Source: Sanderia malayensis | Taxonomy: Eukaryota; Cnidaria; Scyphozoa; Semaeostomeae; Pelagiidae | DNA: 64,000 nt | Reading direction: 5' to 3' | Assembly: GCA_013076295.1 (NCBI GenBank) | Contig: RQOL01000408.1 | Location: 62,001 to 126,000, forward strand | Part shown: positions 37,612-50,222 of the stretch, piece after piece | Layout: each line of letters starts with the position of its first letter | Numbering within the stretch: the first letter of the stretch is position 1 | Translations under genes and position numbers: made by a program | The notes under the pieces: model-generated | Database searches by the model: none | Told to the model about the DNA's origin: nothing | What the model saw: the letters and a program-made list of their open reading frames with translations, nothing else

Positions 37612-40600
37612 TTTATGTGTAAATTGTGGGAAGGAATGCTAATATCACTGAAAAGAAGGAAAAAAGGTGTATTTCAATTAGTCAGTTTTAACTGTATTTT
37701 CGTGGATTCATGTGGAAATTGTGGGAATGAATGTTATTATCACGGAAAGCGAGTAAAAAAGTTTAATTCAATCAGTCAGTTTTACTTGTATTTCTGTAAA
37801 TTCATGTGTAAGTTGTGGGGATGAATGTTAGTATCACGGAAAACAAGCAAAAGAGGTGTATTTCAATAGGTCAATTTTAACTGTAATTTCCTGGATTCAT
37901 AGGTAAATTTTGAGAATGAATGTTAACATGACGGAGAAAAAGTAAAAAGGTGTATTTCAATCAATCAGTTTTACCCGTATTTACTTGAATTCGCGTGTAT
38001 ATTGTGGGAACAATGTCACTATCACGAAAACAGGTAAAGAGGTGTATCTCAATCAGTCAGTTTTACATGTAGTTACTTGGATTCGTGTGTAAATTTTGGA
38101 ATGAATGTCACTATCACGGAAAACAGGTAAAAAAGGTATTTTCAACTGGTCAGTTTTATCTGTTTTTTTGTGGATTAATGTGTAAATTTGGAGCATGAAT
38201 GTAAATATCACGGAAAAAAGTAACAACTGTGTATTTCAATCAGTCAGTCGTACCAGTATTTACCTCTATTCTTGTGTAAATTGTGGGAATGAATGTTTTA
38301 TTTACCTCTATTCATGTGTAATTTGTGGAATAAATGTCAACATGACTTAAAACAAGTAAAAAAAGTGTATTTTGATCAGTCGTTTTTAGCTGTATTTATG
38401 TGGATTCATGTGTAAATTGTGGGAATGAATATTAATATCACGGAAAACAAGTAAAAAAGGTGTATTTCAATCAGTTAAAATTATGTGGATTCATGTGTAA
38501 TTTGTGGGAATGAATGTTCATATAACGGATGACAAGTGAAAAAGATGTAAATCAATCAGTCACTTTTACTCGTTTTTACGTAGATTCATGTGTAGATTGT
38601 GGGAATGAATGTTATTATCACGGAAAACAAGTAAAAAAGTGTAATTCAATCAGTCAACGTTACTTGTATTTTTGTCAATTCATGTGTAAGTTGTGGGAAG
38701 GACTGCTAATATCACAAAAACAAGTAGAAAATATGTATTTCAATCAGTCAGTTTTACCTGTATTCACGTGGATTCCTGTGTGAATTGTGGAATGAATGTC
38801 AACATCACTTAACACAAGTAAAAAAGGTGTATTTCAATCAGTTAAATTTATGTGGATTCATGTGTAAATTGTAGGAATGAATGTCATTATCACGGAAAAC
38901 AAGTAAAAAAAGTGTAATTCAATCAGTCAGTGCTACTTGTATTTCTCTCAATTCAGGTGTAAGTTGTGGAAGGACTGTAATATCACTGAAACAAGTAAAA
39001 AAAAGTGGTTTTTGATCAGTCATTTTTAACTGTATTTATGTGGATTCATGTATAAATTGTGGAAATGAATGCTAATATCACTGAAAAAGAGTAAAAAAGG
39101 TGTATTTCAATTCAACCGTTTTAGCTGTATTTTTGTGGATTCATGTGTAAATTGTGAGAATGAATGTAAAAATGGCAAAAAAATTAACAACTGTGCAATT
39201 CGATCAGTCAATTTTATCAGTATTTACCTCTATTCATGTTTGAATTGTGGGAATGAATGTCAACATCACACAAAACATATAAAAAAGTGTATTTCAATAA
39301 GTCAGTTTTACCCTTCATTTAGGTGGATTCATTTGTAAATTGTGGCATTGAATACTACTATCACGGAAAACAAGACAAAAAAGTGTATTTCAATCAATCA
39401 GTTTTACTTGTATTTCTGTCAATTCATGTGAAACTTTGGGGAAAGACGGCCAATATCACTGTAAAAAAGTAACAACTGTGTATTTCAATCAGTCAGTCTT
39501 ACCACTATTTACCTCTATTCATGTGTAAATTGTGGGAATGAATGTCAACATCACGTAAAACAAGTAAAAAGGTGTATTTGAATAACTCAGTTTTACCTGT
39601 ATCTACCTCTATTCATGTGTAAATTGTGGGAATCAATGCTACTATCACGGAAAGCGAGTAAAAAATATGTATTTCAATCTGCAGATTTACTTGCATTTCT
39701 GTCAATTCATTTGTAAGTTGTGGGAAGGACTGCTAATATCACGGAAAACAAGTAAAAAGGATGTATTTCAATTGGTCAGTTTTATCCGTATATTCGTGGA
39801 TTCATGTTTCAATTGTCGGAATGACTGTTAATATCAGGAAAAACAAGTAAGAGAGGCGTCTTTCAATAAGTCAATTTTACCTGTATTTTTGTGCATTCAT
39901 ATGTAAAATGTGAGAATGAATGTCAACATCACTTAAAACAAGTAAAAAAGGTGTGTTTTAATCAGTCATTTTTAACTTTATTTACGTGAATTCATGTGTA
40001 AATTGTGGGAATGAATGTTAAAATCATAGAAAACAAGTAAAACAGGTGTATCTCAATCATTCAATTTTACCTAAATTTACCTGGATTCATGTGTAAATTA
40101 TGGGAATGAATGTTCATATATCGGAAAACAATTAAAAAATATGTATATCAATCATTCAGTTTCACTTGTATTTACGTGGCTTCATGTGTAAATCGTGGGA
40201 ATGAATGCTAATATCACGGAAAACAGTTAAAAGAGGTGTACTTTGATCAGTCATTTTTAACTGTATTTACGTCGATTCACTTGTAAATTATGGAAATGAA
40301 TGCTACTATCACGAAAACCAAGTAAAAAAACGTGTAATTCAATCAGTCAGTTTTACTTGTATTTCTGTCAATTCATGTGTATGTTGTGGGAAGGACTGCT
40401 AGTATCACTGAAAACAAGTAAAAAACATGTATTTCAATTGGTCAGTTTTATCCGTATTTTCGTGGATTCATGTGTCAATTGTGGGAATGAAGGTTAATAT
40501 CACGAAAAACAAGTAGGAGAGGTGTATTTCAATAAGGCAATTTTATCTGTATTTTTGTGCATTCATGTGTAAATTGTGAGAAAGAATGTAAATATCACGG

Positions 40601-43600
40601 AAAAAAGTGACAACTGTGTATTTCAATCAGTCAGTTTTACCAGTATTTACACCAATTCATGTTTTAATTGTGGGAATTAATGTTAACATCAGGGAAACAG
40701 AGTAAAAAAGGTGTATTTCAATCAATCAGTTTTAAACGTATTATGTGACATCGTGTCTAAATTGTGGGAATGAATGTCAATATCACGGAAAACAGGTAAA
40801 AGAGGTGTATTCCAATCAGTGAGTTTTAGCTGTATTTACCTCCATTCATGTGGAAATTTTGGGAATGAATGTCAATATCACGTAAAACAAGTAAAAAGGT
40901 GTATTTTGATCAGTCATTCTTAACTGTATTTACGTAGATTCATGTGTATATTGTGGGAATGAATGTTATTATCACGGAAAGCAAGCAGAAAAAGTGCATT
41001 TCAATCAGTCAGTTTTACCTGTATTTACGTGGATTCATGTGTAAATTGTGGGAATATGCTGTGTATGCTGTGGGAAGGACTGCTAATATCAATGAAAACA
41101 AGTTGAAAGATGTATTTCAATTGGTCAGTTTTATCCGTATTTTCGTGGATTCATGGGTCAATTGTGGGAATGAATGTTAATGTTACGAAAAACAAGTAAA
41201 AGAGGGGTATTTTAATAAGTCATTTTTACCTGTATATTTGTGGATTCATGTGTAAATTGTGAGAATGAATGTTTTATTTACCTTTATTCATGTGTAATTT
41301 GTGGGAATGAATGTCAACATGACTTAAAACAAGTAAAAAAAGTGTATTTTAATCAGTCGTTTTTAACTATATTTATGTGGATTTTTGTGTAAATTGTAGG
41401 AATGAATGTTAATATCACGGAAAACAAGTAAAAAAGGTGTATTTCAATCAGTTAAATTTATGTGGATTCATGTGTAATTTGTGGGAATGAATGTTCATAT
41501 AACGGGTTACAAGTGAAAAAGATGTAAATCAAGCAGTCACTTTTACTCGTTTTTACGTAGATTCATGTGTAAATTGTGGGAATGAATGCTATTATCACGG
41601 AAAACAAGTAAAAAAAGTGTAATTCAATCAGTCAGTGTTACTTGTATTTCTCTCAATTCAGGTGTAAGTTGTGGGAAGGACTGCTAATATCACTGAAAAC
41701 AAGTAAAAAAAAGTGTTTTTTGATCAGTCATTTTTAACTGTATTAATGTGGATTCATGTGCAAATTGTGGGAATGAATGCTAATATCACGGAAAACAAGT
41801 AAAAAAAAGTGTATTTTGATCAGTCATGTTTAACTGTCTTTACGTGGATTCATGTATAAACTGTGGGAATGAATGCTAATGTTACGGAAAACAGGCAAAA
41901 AAAGTGTATTTCGATGATTTAGTTTTACCTGTATCTCTGTCAATTACTGTGTAAATCGTGGGATGGAATGCTAATATCACTGAAAAAGAGTAAAAAGGTG
42001 AATTTCAATTCAACCGTTTTAGCTGTATTTTTGTGGATTCATGTGTAAATTGTGAGAATGAATGTAAATATGGCACAAATAATTAACAACTGTGCAATTC
42101 AATCAGTCAATTTTATCAGTATTTACCTCTATTCATGTTTGAATTGTGGGAATGAATGTCAACATCACGCAAAACATATAAAAAAGTGTATTTCAATAAG
42201 TCAGTTTTACCTGCATTTAGGTGGATTCATTTGTAAATTGTGGGATTGAATACTACTATCACGGAAAACAAGAAAAAAAATGTATTTCAATCAGTCAGTT
42301 TTACTTGTATTTCTGTCAATTCATGTGAACCTTTGGGGAAGGACGGCCAATATCACTGTAAAAAAGTAACAACTGTGTATTTCAATCAGTCATTCCTACC
42401 CTTATTTTTGTGCATTCATATGTAAAATGTGAGAATGAATGTCAACATCACCTAAAACAACTAAAAAAGGTGTATTTTAATCATTCTTTTTTAACTTTAT
42501 TTACGTGAATTCATGTGTAAATTGTGGGAATGAATGTTAATATCACAGAAAACAAGTAAAAAAGGTGTATCTCAATCATTCAATTTTCACCTAAATTTAC
42601 CTGGATTCATGTGTAAATTATGGGAATGAATGTTCATATAACGGAAAAGAAGTGAAAAATGTGTATATCAATCATACAGTTTCACTTGTATTTACGTGGA
42701 TTCATGAGTAAATCGTGGGAATGAATGCTAATATCACGGAAAACAGTTAAAAAAGGTGTACTTTGATCAGTCATTTTTAACTGTATTTACGTGGATCCAT
42801 ATGTAAATTGTGGGAATGCATGTTAATATAACAGAAAACAAGTAAATAATATGTATTTCAATCATTCGGCTTTTACCTAAATTTACGTCGATTCACTTGT
42901 AAATTATGGAAATGAATGCTACTATCACGGAAACCAAGTAAAAAAACGTGTAATTCAATCAGTCAGTTTTACTTGTATTTCTGTCAATTCATGTGTATGT
43001 TGTGGGAAGGACTGCTAGTATCACTGAAAACAAGTAAAAAACATGTATCTCAATTGGTCACTTTTATCCGTATTTTCGTGGATTCATGTGTCAATTGTGG
43101 GAATGAAGGTTAATATCACGAAAAACAAGTAGGAGAGGTGTATTTCAATAAGTCAATTTTATCTGTATTTTTGAGCATTCATGTGTAAATTGTGAGAAAG
43201 AATGTAAATATCACGGAAAAAAGTAACAACTGTGTATTTCAATCAGTCAGTTTTACCAGTATTTACACCAATTCATGTTTTAATTGTGGGAATTAATGTT
43301 AACATCAGGGAAACAAAGTAAGAAAGGTGTATTTCAATCAATCAGTTTTACCCGTATTTACGTGAATTCGTGTCTAAATTGTGGGAATGAATGTCAATAT
43401 CACGGAAAACGGGTAAAAGAGGTGTATTCCAATCAGTGAGTTTTGAATGTATTTACCTCTATTCATGTGTAAATTGTGGGAATGAATGTCAATATCAAGT
43501 AAAACAAGTAAAAAGGTGTATTTTGATCAGTCATTCTTAACTGTATTTACGTAGATTCATGTGTATATTGTGGGAATGAATGTTATTATCACGGAAAGCA

Positions 43601-45634
43601 AGCAGAAAAAGTGCATTTAAAGCAGTCAGTTTTACCTGTATTTACGTGGATTCATGTGTAAATTGTGTGAATGAATGCTAATATTGCGGAAAACAGGTAA
43701 AAAAAAGTGTATTTCGATTATTTAGTTTTACCTGTATCTCTGTCAATTAATGTGTAAATTGTTGGATGGAATGCTAATATCACTGAAAAAGAGTAAAAAA
43801 GGTGTATTTCAATTCAAGCGTTTTATCTGTATTTTTGAGCATTCATGTGTAAATTGTGAGAAAGAATGAAAATATCACGGAAAAAAGTAACAACTGTGTA
43901 TTTCAATCAGTCAGTTTTACCAGTATTTACACCAATTCATGTTTTAATTGTGGGAATTAATGTTAACATCAGGGAAACAAAGTAAAAAAGGTGTTTTCAA
44001 TCAATCAGTTTCACCCGTATTTACGTGAATTCGTGTCTAAATTGTGGGAATGAATGTCAATATCACGGAAAACAGGTAAAAGAGGTGTATTCCAATCAGT
44101 GAGTTTTACTGTATTTACCTCTTTTCATGTGTAAATTGTGGGAATGAATGTCAATATCAAGTAAAACAAGTAAAAAGGTGTATTTTGATCAGTCATTCTT
44201 AACTGTATTTACGTAGATTCATGTGTATATTGTGGGAATGAATGTTATTATCACGGAAAGCAAGCAGAAAAAGTGCATTTAAAGCAGTCAGTTTTACCTG
44301 TATTTACGTGGATTCATGTGTAAATTGTGTGAATGAATGCTAATATTGCGGAAAACAGGTAAAAAAAAGTGTATTTCGATCATTTAGTTTTAACTGTATC
44401 TCTGTCAATTAATGTGTAAATTGTTGGATGGAATGCTAATATCACTGAAAACGAGTAAAAAAGGTGTATTTCAATTCAAGCGTTTTAGCTGTATTTTGTG
44501 GATTCATGTGTAAATTGTGAGAATGAATGTAAATATGGCAAAAAAAATTAACAACTGTGCAATTCAATCAGTCAATTTTATCAGTATTTACCTCTATTCA
44601 TGTTTGAATTGTGGGAATCAATGTCAACATCACGCAAAACAAATAAATAGTGTATTTCAATAAGTCAGTTTTACCTGCATTTACGTTGATTCATTTGTAA
44701 ATTGGTGGCATTGATACTACTATCACGGAAAACAAGAAAAAAATTGTATTTCAATCAGTCAGTTTTACTCGTTTTTACGTAGATTCATGTGTAAATTGTG
44801 GCAATCAATGTTATTATCACGGAAAAAAAGTAAAAAAAAGTGTAGTTCAATCAGTCAGTTTTACTTGTATTTCTGTCAATTCAGGTGTAAGTTGTTGGAA
44901 GGACTGCTAATATCACTGAAAACAAGTAGGAAATATGTATTTCAATCAGTCAGTTTTACCTGTATTTACGTGGATTCATGTGTAAATTGCGGGAATGATT
45001 GTCAACATCACGTAAAACAAGTAAAAAGGTGTATTTTGATCAGTCATTTTTAACTGTATTTACGTGGATTCATGTGTAAATTGTCGGAATCAATGTTAAT
45101 ATCACCGAAAGCAAGTAAACAAGTGTAATTCAATCAGTCAGTTTTACTTTTATTTCTGTCAATTCATGTGTACGTTGTGGGAAGGACTGCTAATATCATT
45201 GAAAACAAGTAAAAAAGGTGTATTTAATCAGTCAGTTTTACCAGTATTTACACCAATTCATGTGTTAATTGTGGGAATTAATGTTAACATCACGGAAAAA
45301 AAGTAAAAAATGTGTATTTCAGTCAATCAGTTTTACCCGTATTTATGTCAAGTCGTGTGTAAATTGTGGGAATGAATGTCACTATCACGGAAAACAGGTA
45401 AGAGAGGTGTATTTCAATCAGTCAGTTTTACCTGTATTTACGTGAATTCGTGTGTAAGTTGTGGGAATGAATACTAATATCACGGAATCCAAGTAAAAAG
45501 GTGTATTGTGTTTCAATCAGTCAGTTTCACTTGTGTTTACGGGGATCCATGTCTAAATTGTGAGAATGAATGTAAATATCACGGAAAAAAAGTAACAATT
45601 GTGTATTTCAATCAGTCAGTTTTACCAGTATTTA
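37612..45634 (+). repeat. Satellite array, block 3 (about 94-bp monomers)
   Basis: About 8.0 kb, roughly 85 monomers of the same family, between the two LINE copies. 39.1-42.1 kb repeats the order of the 9-kb block of the left arm (junction GCTGTGTATGCTGTGG at 41058, the monomer at 40300-40497 matching 732-929). The last about 500 bp (45126-45634) match the approach to the first LINE (31790-32298) at an offset of 13336 bp. No gene is supported. Confidence 0.96.
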
Positions 45635-47926
45635 GACCCCTGTTACAGCTAGTGCTGCAGAATATTGCGTTTGCTCCAACTTTTCGTGATATCCAGTTTT
45701 CTTTCTGGATCGTACTTATGATATACAATATCACCGTAGTCTAAATGGGGTCTCACAAAGAGCTTATAAATATGATCCAACACATGCCTTGTAACGTATT
45801 TGGAAAGGTAACGAATCAACCCAATACCCCTCCTTGCTTTCAGAATTGCTTCCTTAACGTGGCTTTGGAAATTCAACGTTTCATTCAAAAACATACCAAG
45901 GTGCTTATGTTCCTTTTTTCTAACCACTTCTTCTCCTCGCAGCATTAGAGTTGGATGATTAGGCTTTTTACTCTCGGTAGAAAAAACAACTTCTTCAGTC
46001 TTTCTGCATTATTTATTTTCCATTGCCATGCCAACAATCTCACCCTTTCTAAGTCCCTATTTAGCTCATCAGTACTTTTAGCTATATTTCGGACAACAGA
46101 AAAGAGAGAAGTATCTTCTGCAAAGAGTCTCGCGTCACGTTCCAAGTTTTCAACAAGGTCATTAATGTTGACAAGAAAAAACAAAGGGCCTAAGACAGAG
46201 CCTTGGGGTACTCCTGCAGATATCCTTCTCCACGCAGAACTTTTTCCATTCAAGACTACTCGTGGTTCGCGGTTAGCAAGAAATTCCGAAAGGAGGGAAA
46301 AAATATTACCTGAAATCCCGTAACATTCAAGTTTGTGCATTAGTCTCTCATGCCATACTCTATCGAATGCTTTGGACAAATCAAGAAAAACTGCCTGAGT
46401 TTCCTTAGTCGGTACCTCCTCAAAGGCTGTATATATTTTGTGTGTTATTGATAGCAGTTGGTTAACTGTCGAGTCGCCAGGGTGAAAACCAGATTGGAGA
46501 GGCCTTAAAATATCATTATCACAAAGATGTCGATAAACAGAATCAAAAATAATCTTTTCAAAGATTTTGCCAAATATTGGCAGAAGTGAGATTGGTCGGT
46601 AATTCTTTTTGCATTGCCTGCTGTTCTTTTATGCACAGCAATAATATTTGCTCGTTTCCAAATAGAAGGGTAAACACCCCGCCTCCAGATATTTTTCATA
46701 GATCATGCATAAAGGTTCAACGATTGATGAGTCGCATCATTTTATCATAGCAATAGAAACATCATCACAACCATGAGCCTTATTTGTGTCCAACGCTCGA
46801 AGCAGCTTAAGTACCCTGTTGATATCTAAATTTTGGAGAGAAGACACGAGTCTCGATTGGACAGGAGGCAGGGTGCTACCAGTTGTAATTATAGAGCACT
46901 GCTCAGCGAAGTGGTCATTTAGTATATTGGCTTTATTCAGAGGGTTAGTAATAAAGGTCCCATTTTCCAGCAAAGGAGGGATGTTCAAAGATTTCTTTCC
47001 ACTTATTAATCTGTTTAACGTTGACCAGTATGCCTTAATGCCAATACTTGGATCAGATAATTTGCGACCAATCGAAACGTAATAGTCTTCTTTCGCCTTT
47101 TGGACCATTTTAGATACCTTATACTGAGTTTCCTTCACTAAATCTAAGTCTTGCTGTCTCCTACCACGCAGCGAAAATTTTTTATACACTCTATGTTTAC
47201 GCTTTATCACTGTCTTAATTTCCCTTGATATCCATTGTGGGTCCTTATTGCTACATTTGATAACTTGGTTTGGGATGTTGTCAGTAATTATCGTTAATAG
47301 ATTTTTTGTAAGGATATTGGACATGTCCTCCGGATTGTGATGACTCAGTTTTGAATTCCAATCCGTCGAAATAATTGTGTCCCTAATATTTCTAATATTT
47401 GCTTTTGAGTAGTCCCAAACTTTTCTCTTAAAAGGGGGTGGATATGGCACTGAGATATTTAGTTTACCATAAATTAACTGATGCTCACAGTGTTCATCCA
47501 AAGAAGGGTGCACCCCAGAATCCACAAAAAGATTTGGCTGATCTGTAATAATAAGATCGATACAGGACATACTCTACCCCCTTATATTAGTAGGTTCATC
47601 TATAAGTTGACATAAGTTATTTGTTTCAATTAACTCATCAAGCGCAGAACCTTCTGGATTCTCTAAGTCCTCTGCCCACCACTGGGAGAATCTACAGTTC
47701 ATGTCCCCTGTTATTATAATAGCATGAGGTCCTTCTGCTTGCATACGAGAAATTATAACTTGTAATCGAGAGATAAAGTTTTCAAACTGTTCGCTGTTTT
47801 GACTGGGGCTTCGAAAAACCGCAACAAAGAATAATTTTTTACGCGAAATAGTTATCTCCGCCACAACCAACTCTTGCAGAATTTCAAGGTTCTTCCTACG
47901 CTTGTTAGCAAGACCCTCCCTAAAAT

Positions 47927-47985
47927 ATAAGAAATATATCTACGATATATATAAGAAATACATCAGAAATATATCTACGATATAT
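47927..47985. repeat. 24-bp AT-rich direct duplication in the endonuclease region, copy 2
   Basis: Units at 47927-47950 and 47962-47985, the same as in copy 1 except for one A-to-C change in the second unit. It interrupts the endonuclease frame after IEGFSKE. Confidence 0.8.
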
Positions 47986-48174
47986 TTCTTTGCTAAATCC
48001 TTCTATCATAATGTCTTCTTCGCTTATTGTGTTATCAAGCATAGTCTCAGAAAAAGCTATCACGTCAAAATGATGGACAGAATTGTATGCTTCAATCAAG
48101 GGAATTTTTATACCCCCTCTAGCACATATACTATTTAGATTCCAATGAAAGAATTTCAGAAAATTTCCAACTCG

Positions 48175-48198
48175 TGGCCCTGGATTTGTTTCAATGTC
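48175..48198 (-). other. 2A-like ribosome-skipping motif (LINE copy 2)
   Basis: DIETNPGP on the minus strand, identical to copy 1. It sits in an open frame of 121 codons (48285-47920) that begins at ATG 48285 and covers the first part of the endonuclease. Confidence 0.85.
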
Positions 48199-48266
48199 TC
48201 CAGAAAGTAAAAGGAAGTCTAAGGGTTGGTGTTGTCTATAACAGATGCATTCTAGGTAACTGCTGA

Positions 48267-48701
48267 TCAATAACGCGTATAGCATTCATAGAATTTTGCT
48301 AACAAGTGTACCCGATGGATTTTAACACTAGAAAAGAGTCTTACAGTATGGGCTGGAGCATCAGGAGTAAACACAGTTACGGAACAGATCGTCCCCACTA
48401 CTGCAGTCCGTAATTTTTCAACTACCAGAAAGAGTTTCTGATTTTGTAGACTTGTTAGGGTCATAGGCGAAAAGAGTTCTGAAAATAGCACCAATTGACA
48501 AATGATTAACAAGAACGATGCAGCCAGCACGGAGAGTAGAGATTTTATTATAAACAATGTCATGGTGTGGGACAACCAGGCAAAATAACAGAGCAAAAAG
48601 TTAGACAAATTGATGGAAGAGAAGCCAACGCGCAGCCTTTTCAAAATCATTTTGTGATTAATTTCGATTTCTGCACGCCACTGTTCAGTTCCTATGGGCA
48701 T
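48267..48701 (-). CDS. Hydrophobic leader frame upstream of 2A (LINE copy 2)
   Basis: 144 codons, open from ATG 48701 to a stop at 48267, overlapping the 2A-endonuclease frame (start 48285) in another register. Residues about 33-75 are strongly hydrophobic: NFLLCYFAWL, then LFIIKSLLSVLAASFLLIIC, enough for one or two membrane segments or a signal sequence. An internal Met at residue 46 would put the second stretch at an N terminus. Relative to copy 1 one base is missing near 48286, so in copy 2 the leader runs past the copy-1 stop in a shifted frame. No known domain was recognised. It may be a remnant of the ORF2 N terminus or a spacer frame. Confidence 0.4.
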   Translation of the reverse strand: MPIGTEQWRAEIEINHKMILKRLRVGFSSINLSNFLLCYFAWLSHTMTLFIIKSLLSVLAASFLLIICQLVLFSELFSPMTLTSLQNQKLFLVVEKLRTAVVGTICSVTVFTPDAPAHTVRLFSSVKIHRVHLLAKFYECYTRY

Positions 48702-49400
48702 TTGACGATTGAAAAGACCTCTTCAGTCAAGCGCAAAGGCAGGTGAGGTTTAGCATTGAGAGTGTTGCAGCAGCGATTGCATGGGGAATAGGAATAAAAT
48801 AACGAATCGAAAGAACGTAAAAAATCTTTGAAAAACATAAAAGAAAGCAACGCTTTCAACAGAATAATTTTTGGCATTTTGAAGCCATGCATGAAGTTAA
48901 AGGTTTTTTGGGAAATTTTTGATAACGTTTTGACGAGCCAAAGGGGTTTCAAATTTTCATTTTCAGCAGATGGAAAATTATCAAGAAAAGAGCTCGGAAA
49001 AGAAGAGGTTCCCTAGAGCATTAACTACAAACATAATTCCGTTTGTGACATGGCAACCACAGGTTAAGTTTCAGGGTTGTAAACAAAATTTGGCTTTGAT
49101 AAAATAATTGAGTACATTTTTACCAGAAAAATTTATCTTTCCATGAAAGAAGAAAAACTTGTATCAAAGAAAATTTATCTCAATGATTGCCTTGGCAACA
49201 AACGAAACCATACATTTTATTTTACGGTACTAACTCAACAAGAGGGAAGAGCAAATATAATCTTTCCCTAGCACACAGATGGTGTCACTCTGACCTTGAA
49301 GAAATTATTATAATCACATGAAAATGTTAATTGAGCTAGCCAGGGTCACCATAATATGGTACAGAAAGATAACCCGCTCTTCCTAAAATAGGTAGTTAAA
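48702..49400 (-). other. LINE spacer between ORF1 and ORF2 (copy 2)
   Basis: Equivalent of 35358-36056. It contains the same 86-codon frame of unknown meaning (48692-48952). From 48953 to 49400 I see nothing coding. Confidence 0.5.
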
Positions 49401-50102
49401 TTATAAATCATCTAATATGTTTTGTAGTTTCTCGACTGAGTCAAAGAAAATAAAATTTCCATTTTTCACTTTGGCTGTCAAATGGCAGTTTATGTCTGCA
49501 AAAACAAATTCCACGTCGCGATTGTTTTTTACCTGGATGTTTGCCTTACCTAACTTCGTTAGCCTATTCTTGGTTAAATCCAATCTTATACGAACCGTTT
49601 GGAGCTTCTTCCTGCTTCGATAAACCTTTGTGCGATCCCCGAATGATTTGAACTTTGCAATTAGTTGTTGTCTTTCTTCTCCATTATTACCCGTCCGAAT
49701 TGGTCCAATTCTGTGTGCTCTATCCACCGAGTATAATCCAACGCCACAGTCCAAATCCTCGAGAATCTTTCCAATTTTCACCATGCAGTCTTCTTTTCCG
49801 CCATTTTCAGGTAACTCAATATTGTCAAACCTTAAACAGGTGCGTCTGCTGTACTGCTCAGTTTCTTCGAGCTTCGCTTCAAGTTTTTCCATGAGAACCC
49901 AATTGCTTTCAAGGATTTCAATGCGTTCTTTTAGGGATTTGATCTTTACTCGTTCTCCTTCAAGTTTCTCTTCAAACCTTTCTTCGATTTTTCTCGTGGC
50001 TTTCTCCAGGGTCTCTTCTATGAAGGCTTTGTTAGGTAACTTTGCTATTTCTGCTTGCAATGGAGCCACGTCCCTCTGGAATTCTTCCTCTCTGCCAGGC
50101 AT
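49401..50102 (-). CDS. LINE ORF1 protein, copy 2 (coiled coil plus RRM-like)
   Basis: 233 codons, apparently identical in protein sequence to the copy at 36057-36758: N-terminal Glu/Lys/Leu-rich coiled coil (residues 1-80), RRM-like middle (QYSRRTCLRFDNI, SVDRAHRIG), and C-terminal domain ending EKLQNILDDL. No stop or frameshift. Because ORF2 is dead in both copies, an intact ORF1 here most simply reflects a recent duplication. A retained product is possible but not shown. Confidence 0.85.
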   Translation of the reverse strand: MPGREEEFQRDVAPLQAEIAKLPNKAFIEETLEKATRKIEERFEEKLEGERVKIKSLKERIEILESNWVLMEKLEAKLEETEQYSRRTCLRFDNIELPENGGKEDCMVKIGKILEDLDCGVGLYSVDRAHRIGPIRTGNNGEERQQLIAKFKSFGDRTKVYRSRKKLQTVRIRLDLTKNRLTKLGKANIQVKNNRDVEFVFADINCHLTAKVKNGNFIFFDSVEKLQNILDDL

Positions 50103-50222
50103 GCTGATGTATTAGGCCCTTCACCAAAACTTTTATTTCGTAGAAAAAACTGTTTATTCAACGCTATAGGCTCAAAAATCAGGAAAAGAATATCTACACC
50201 GCATTTGTTACGGTTCCCCTCC

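Larger units (their letters stand above)
45635..48285 (-). pseudogene. LINE ORF2 (endonuclease-reverse transcriptase), copy 2, broken
   Basis: Same domain order as copy 1: 2A-like motif (48175-48198), endonuclease start FHWNLNSICARG, endonuclease box ITGDMNCRFSQWW, linker with LDEHCEHQLIYGKL where other families have an SDH box, then RT motifs A (SKAFDRVWHERL), B (GVPQGSVLGPLFF) and C (FAEDTSLF). The 277-codon linker piece (47570-46737) is unbroken here and follows the TAG in frame. Private lesions include a one-base loss near 45682 that changes the last codons, and indels near 45985, 46628 and 46680. The frame ends at the satellite junction without the usual C terminus. It is non-functional. 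Confidence 0.9.

Noticed and set aside
37612..45634. Telomeric or rDNA content in the satellite blocks
   Set aside because: No TTAGGG-type arrays and no rRNA-like GC-rich conserved sequence are seen.
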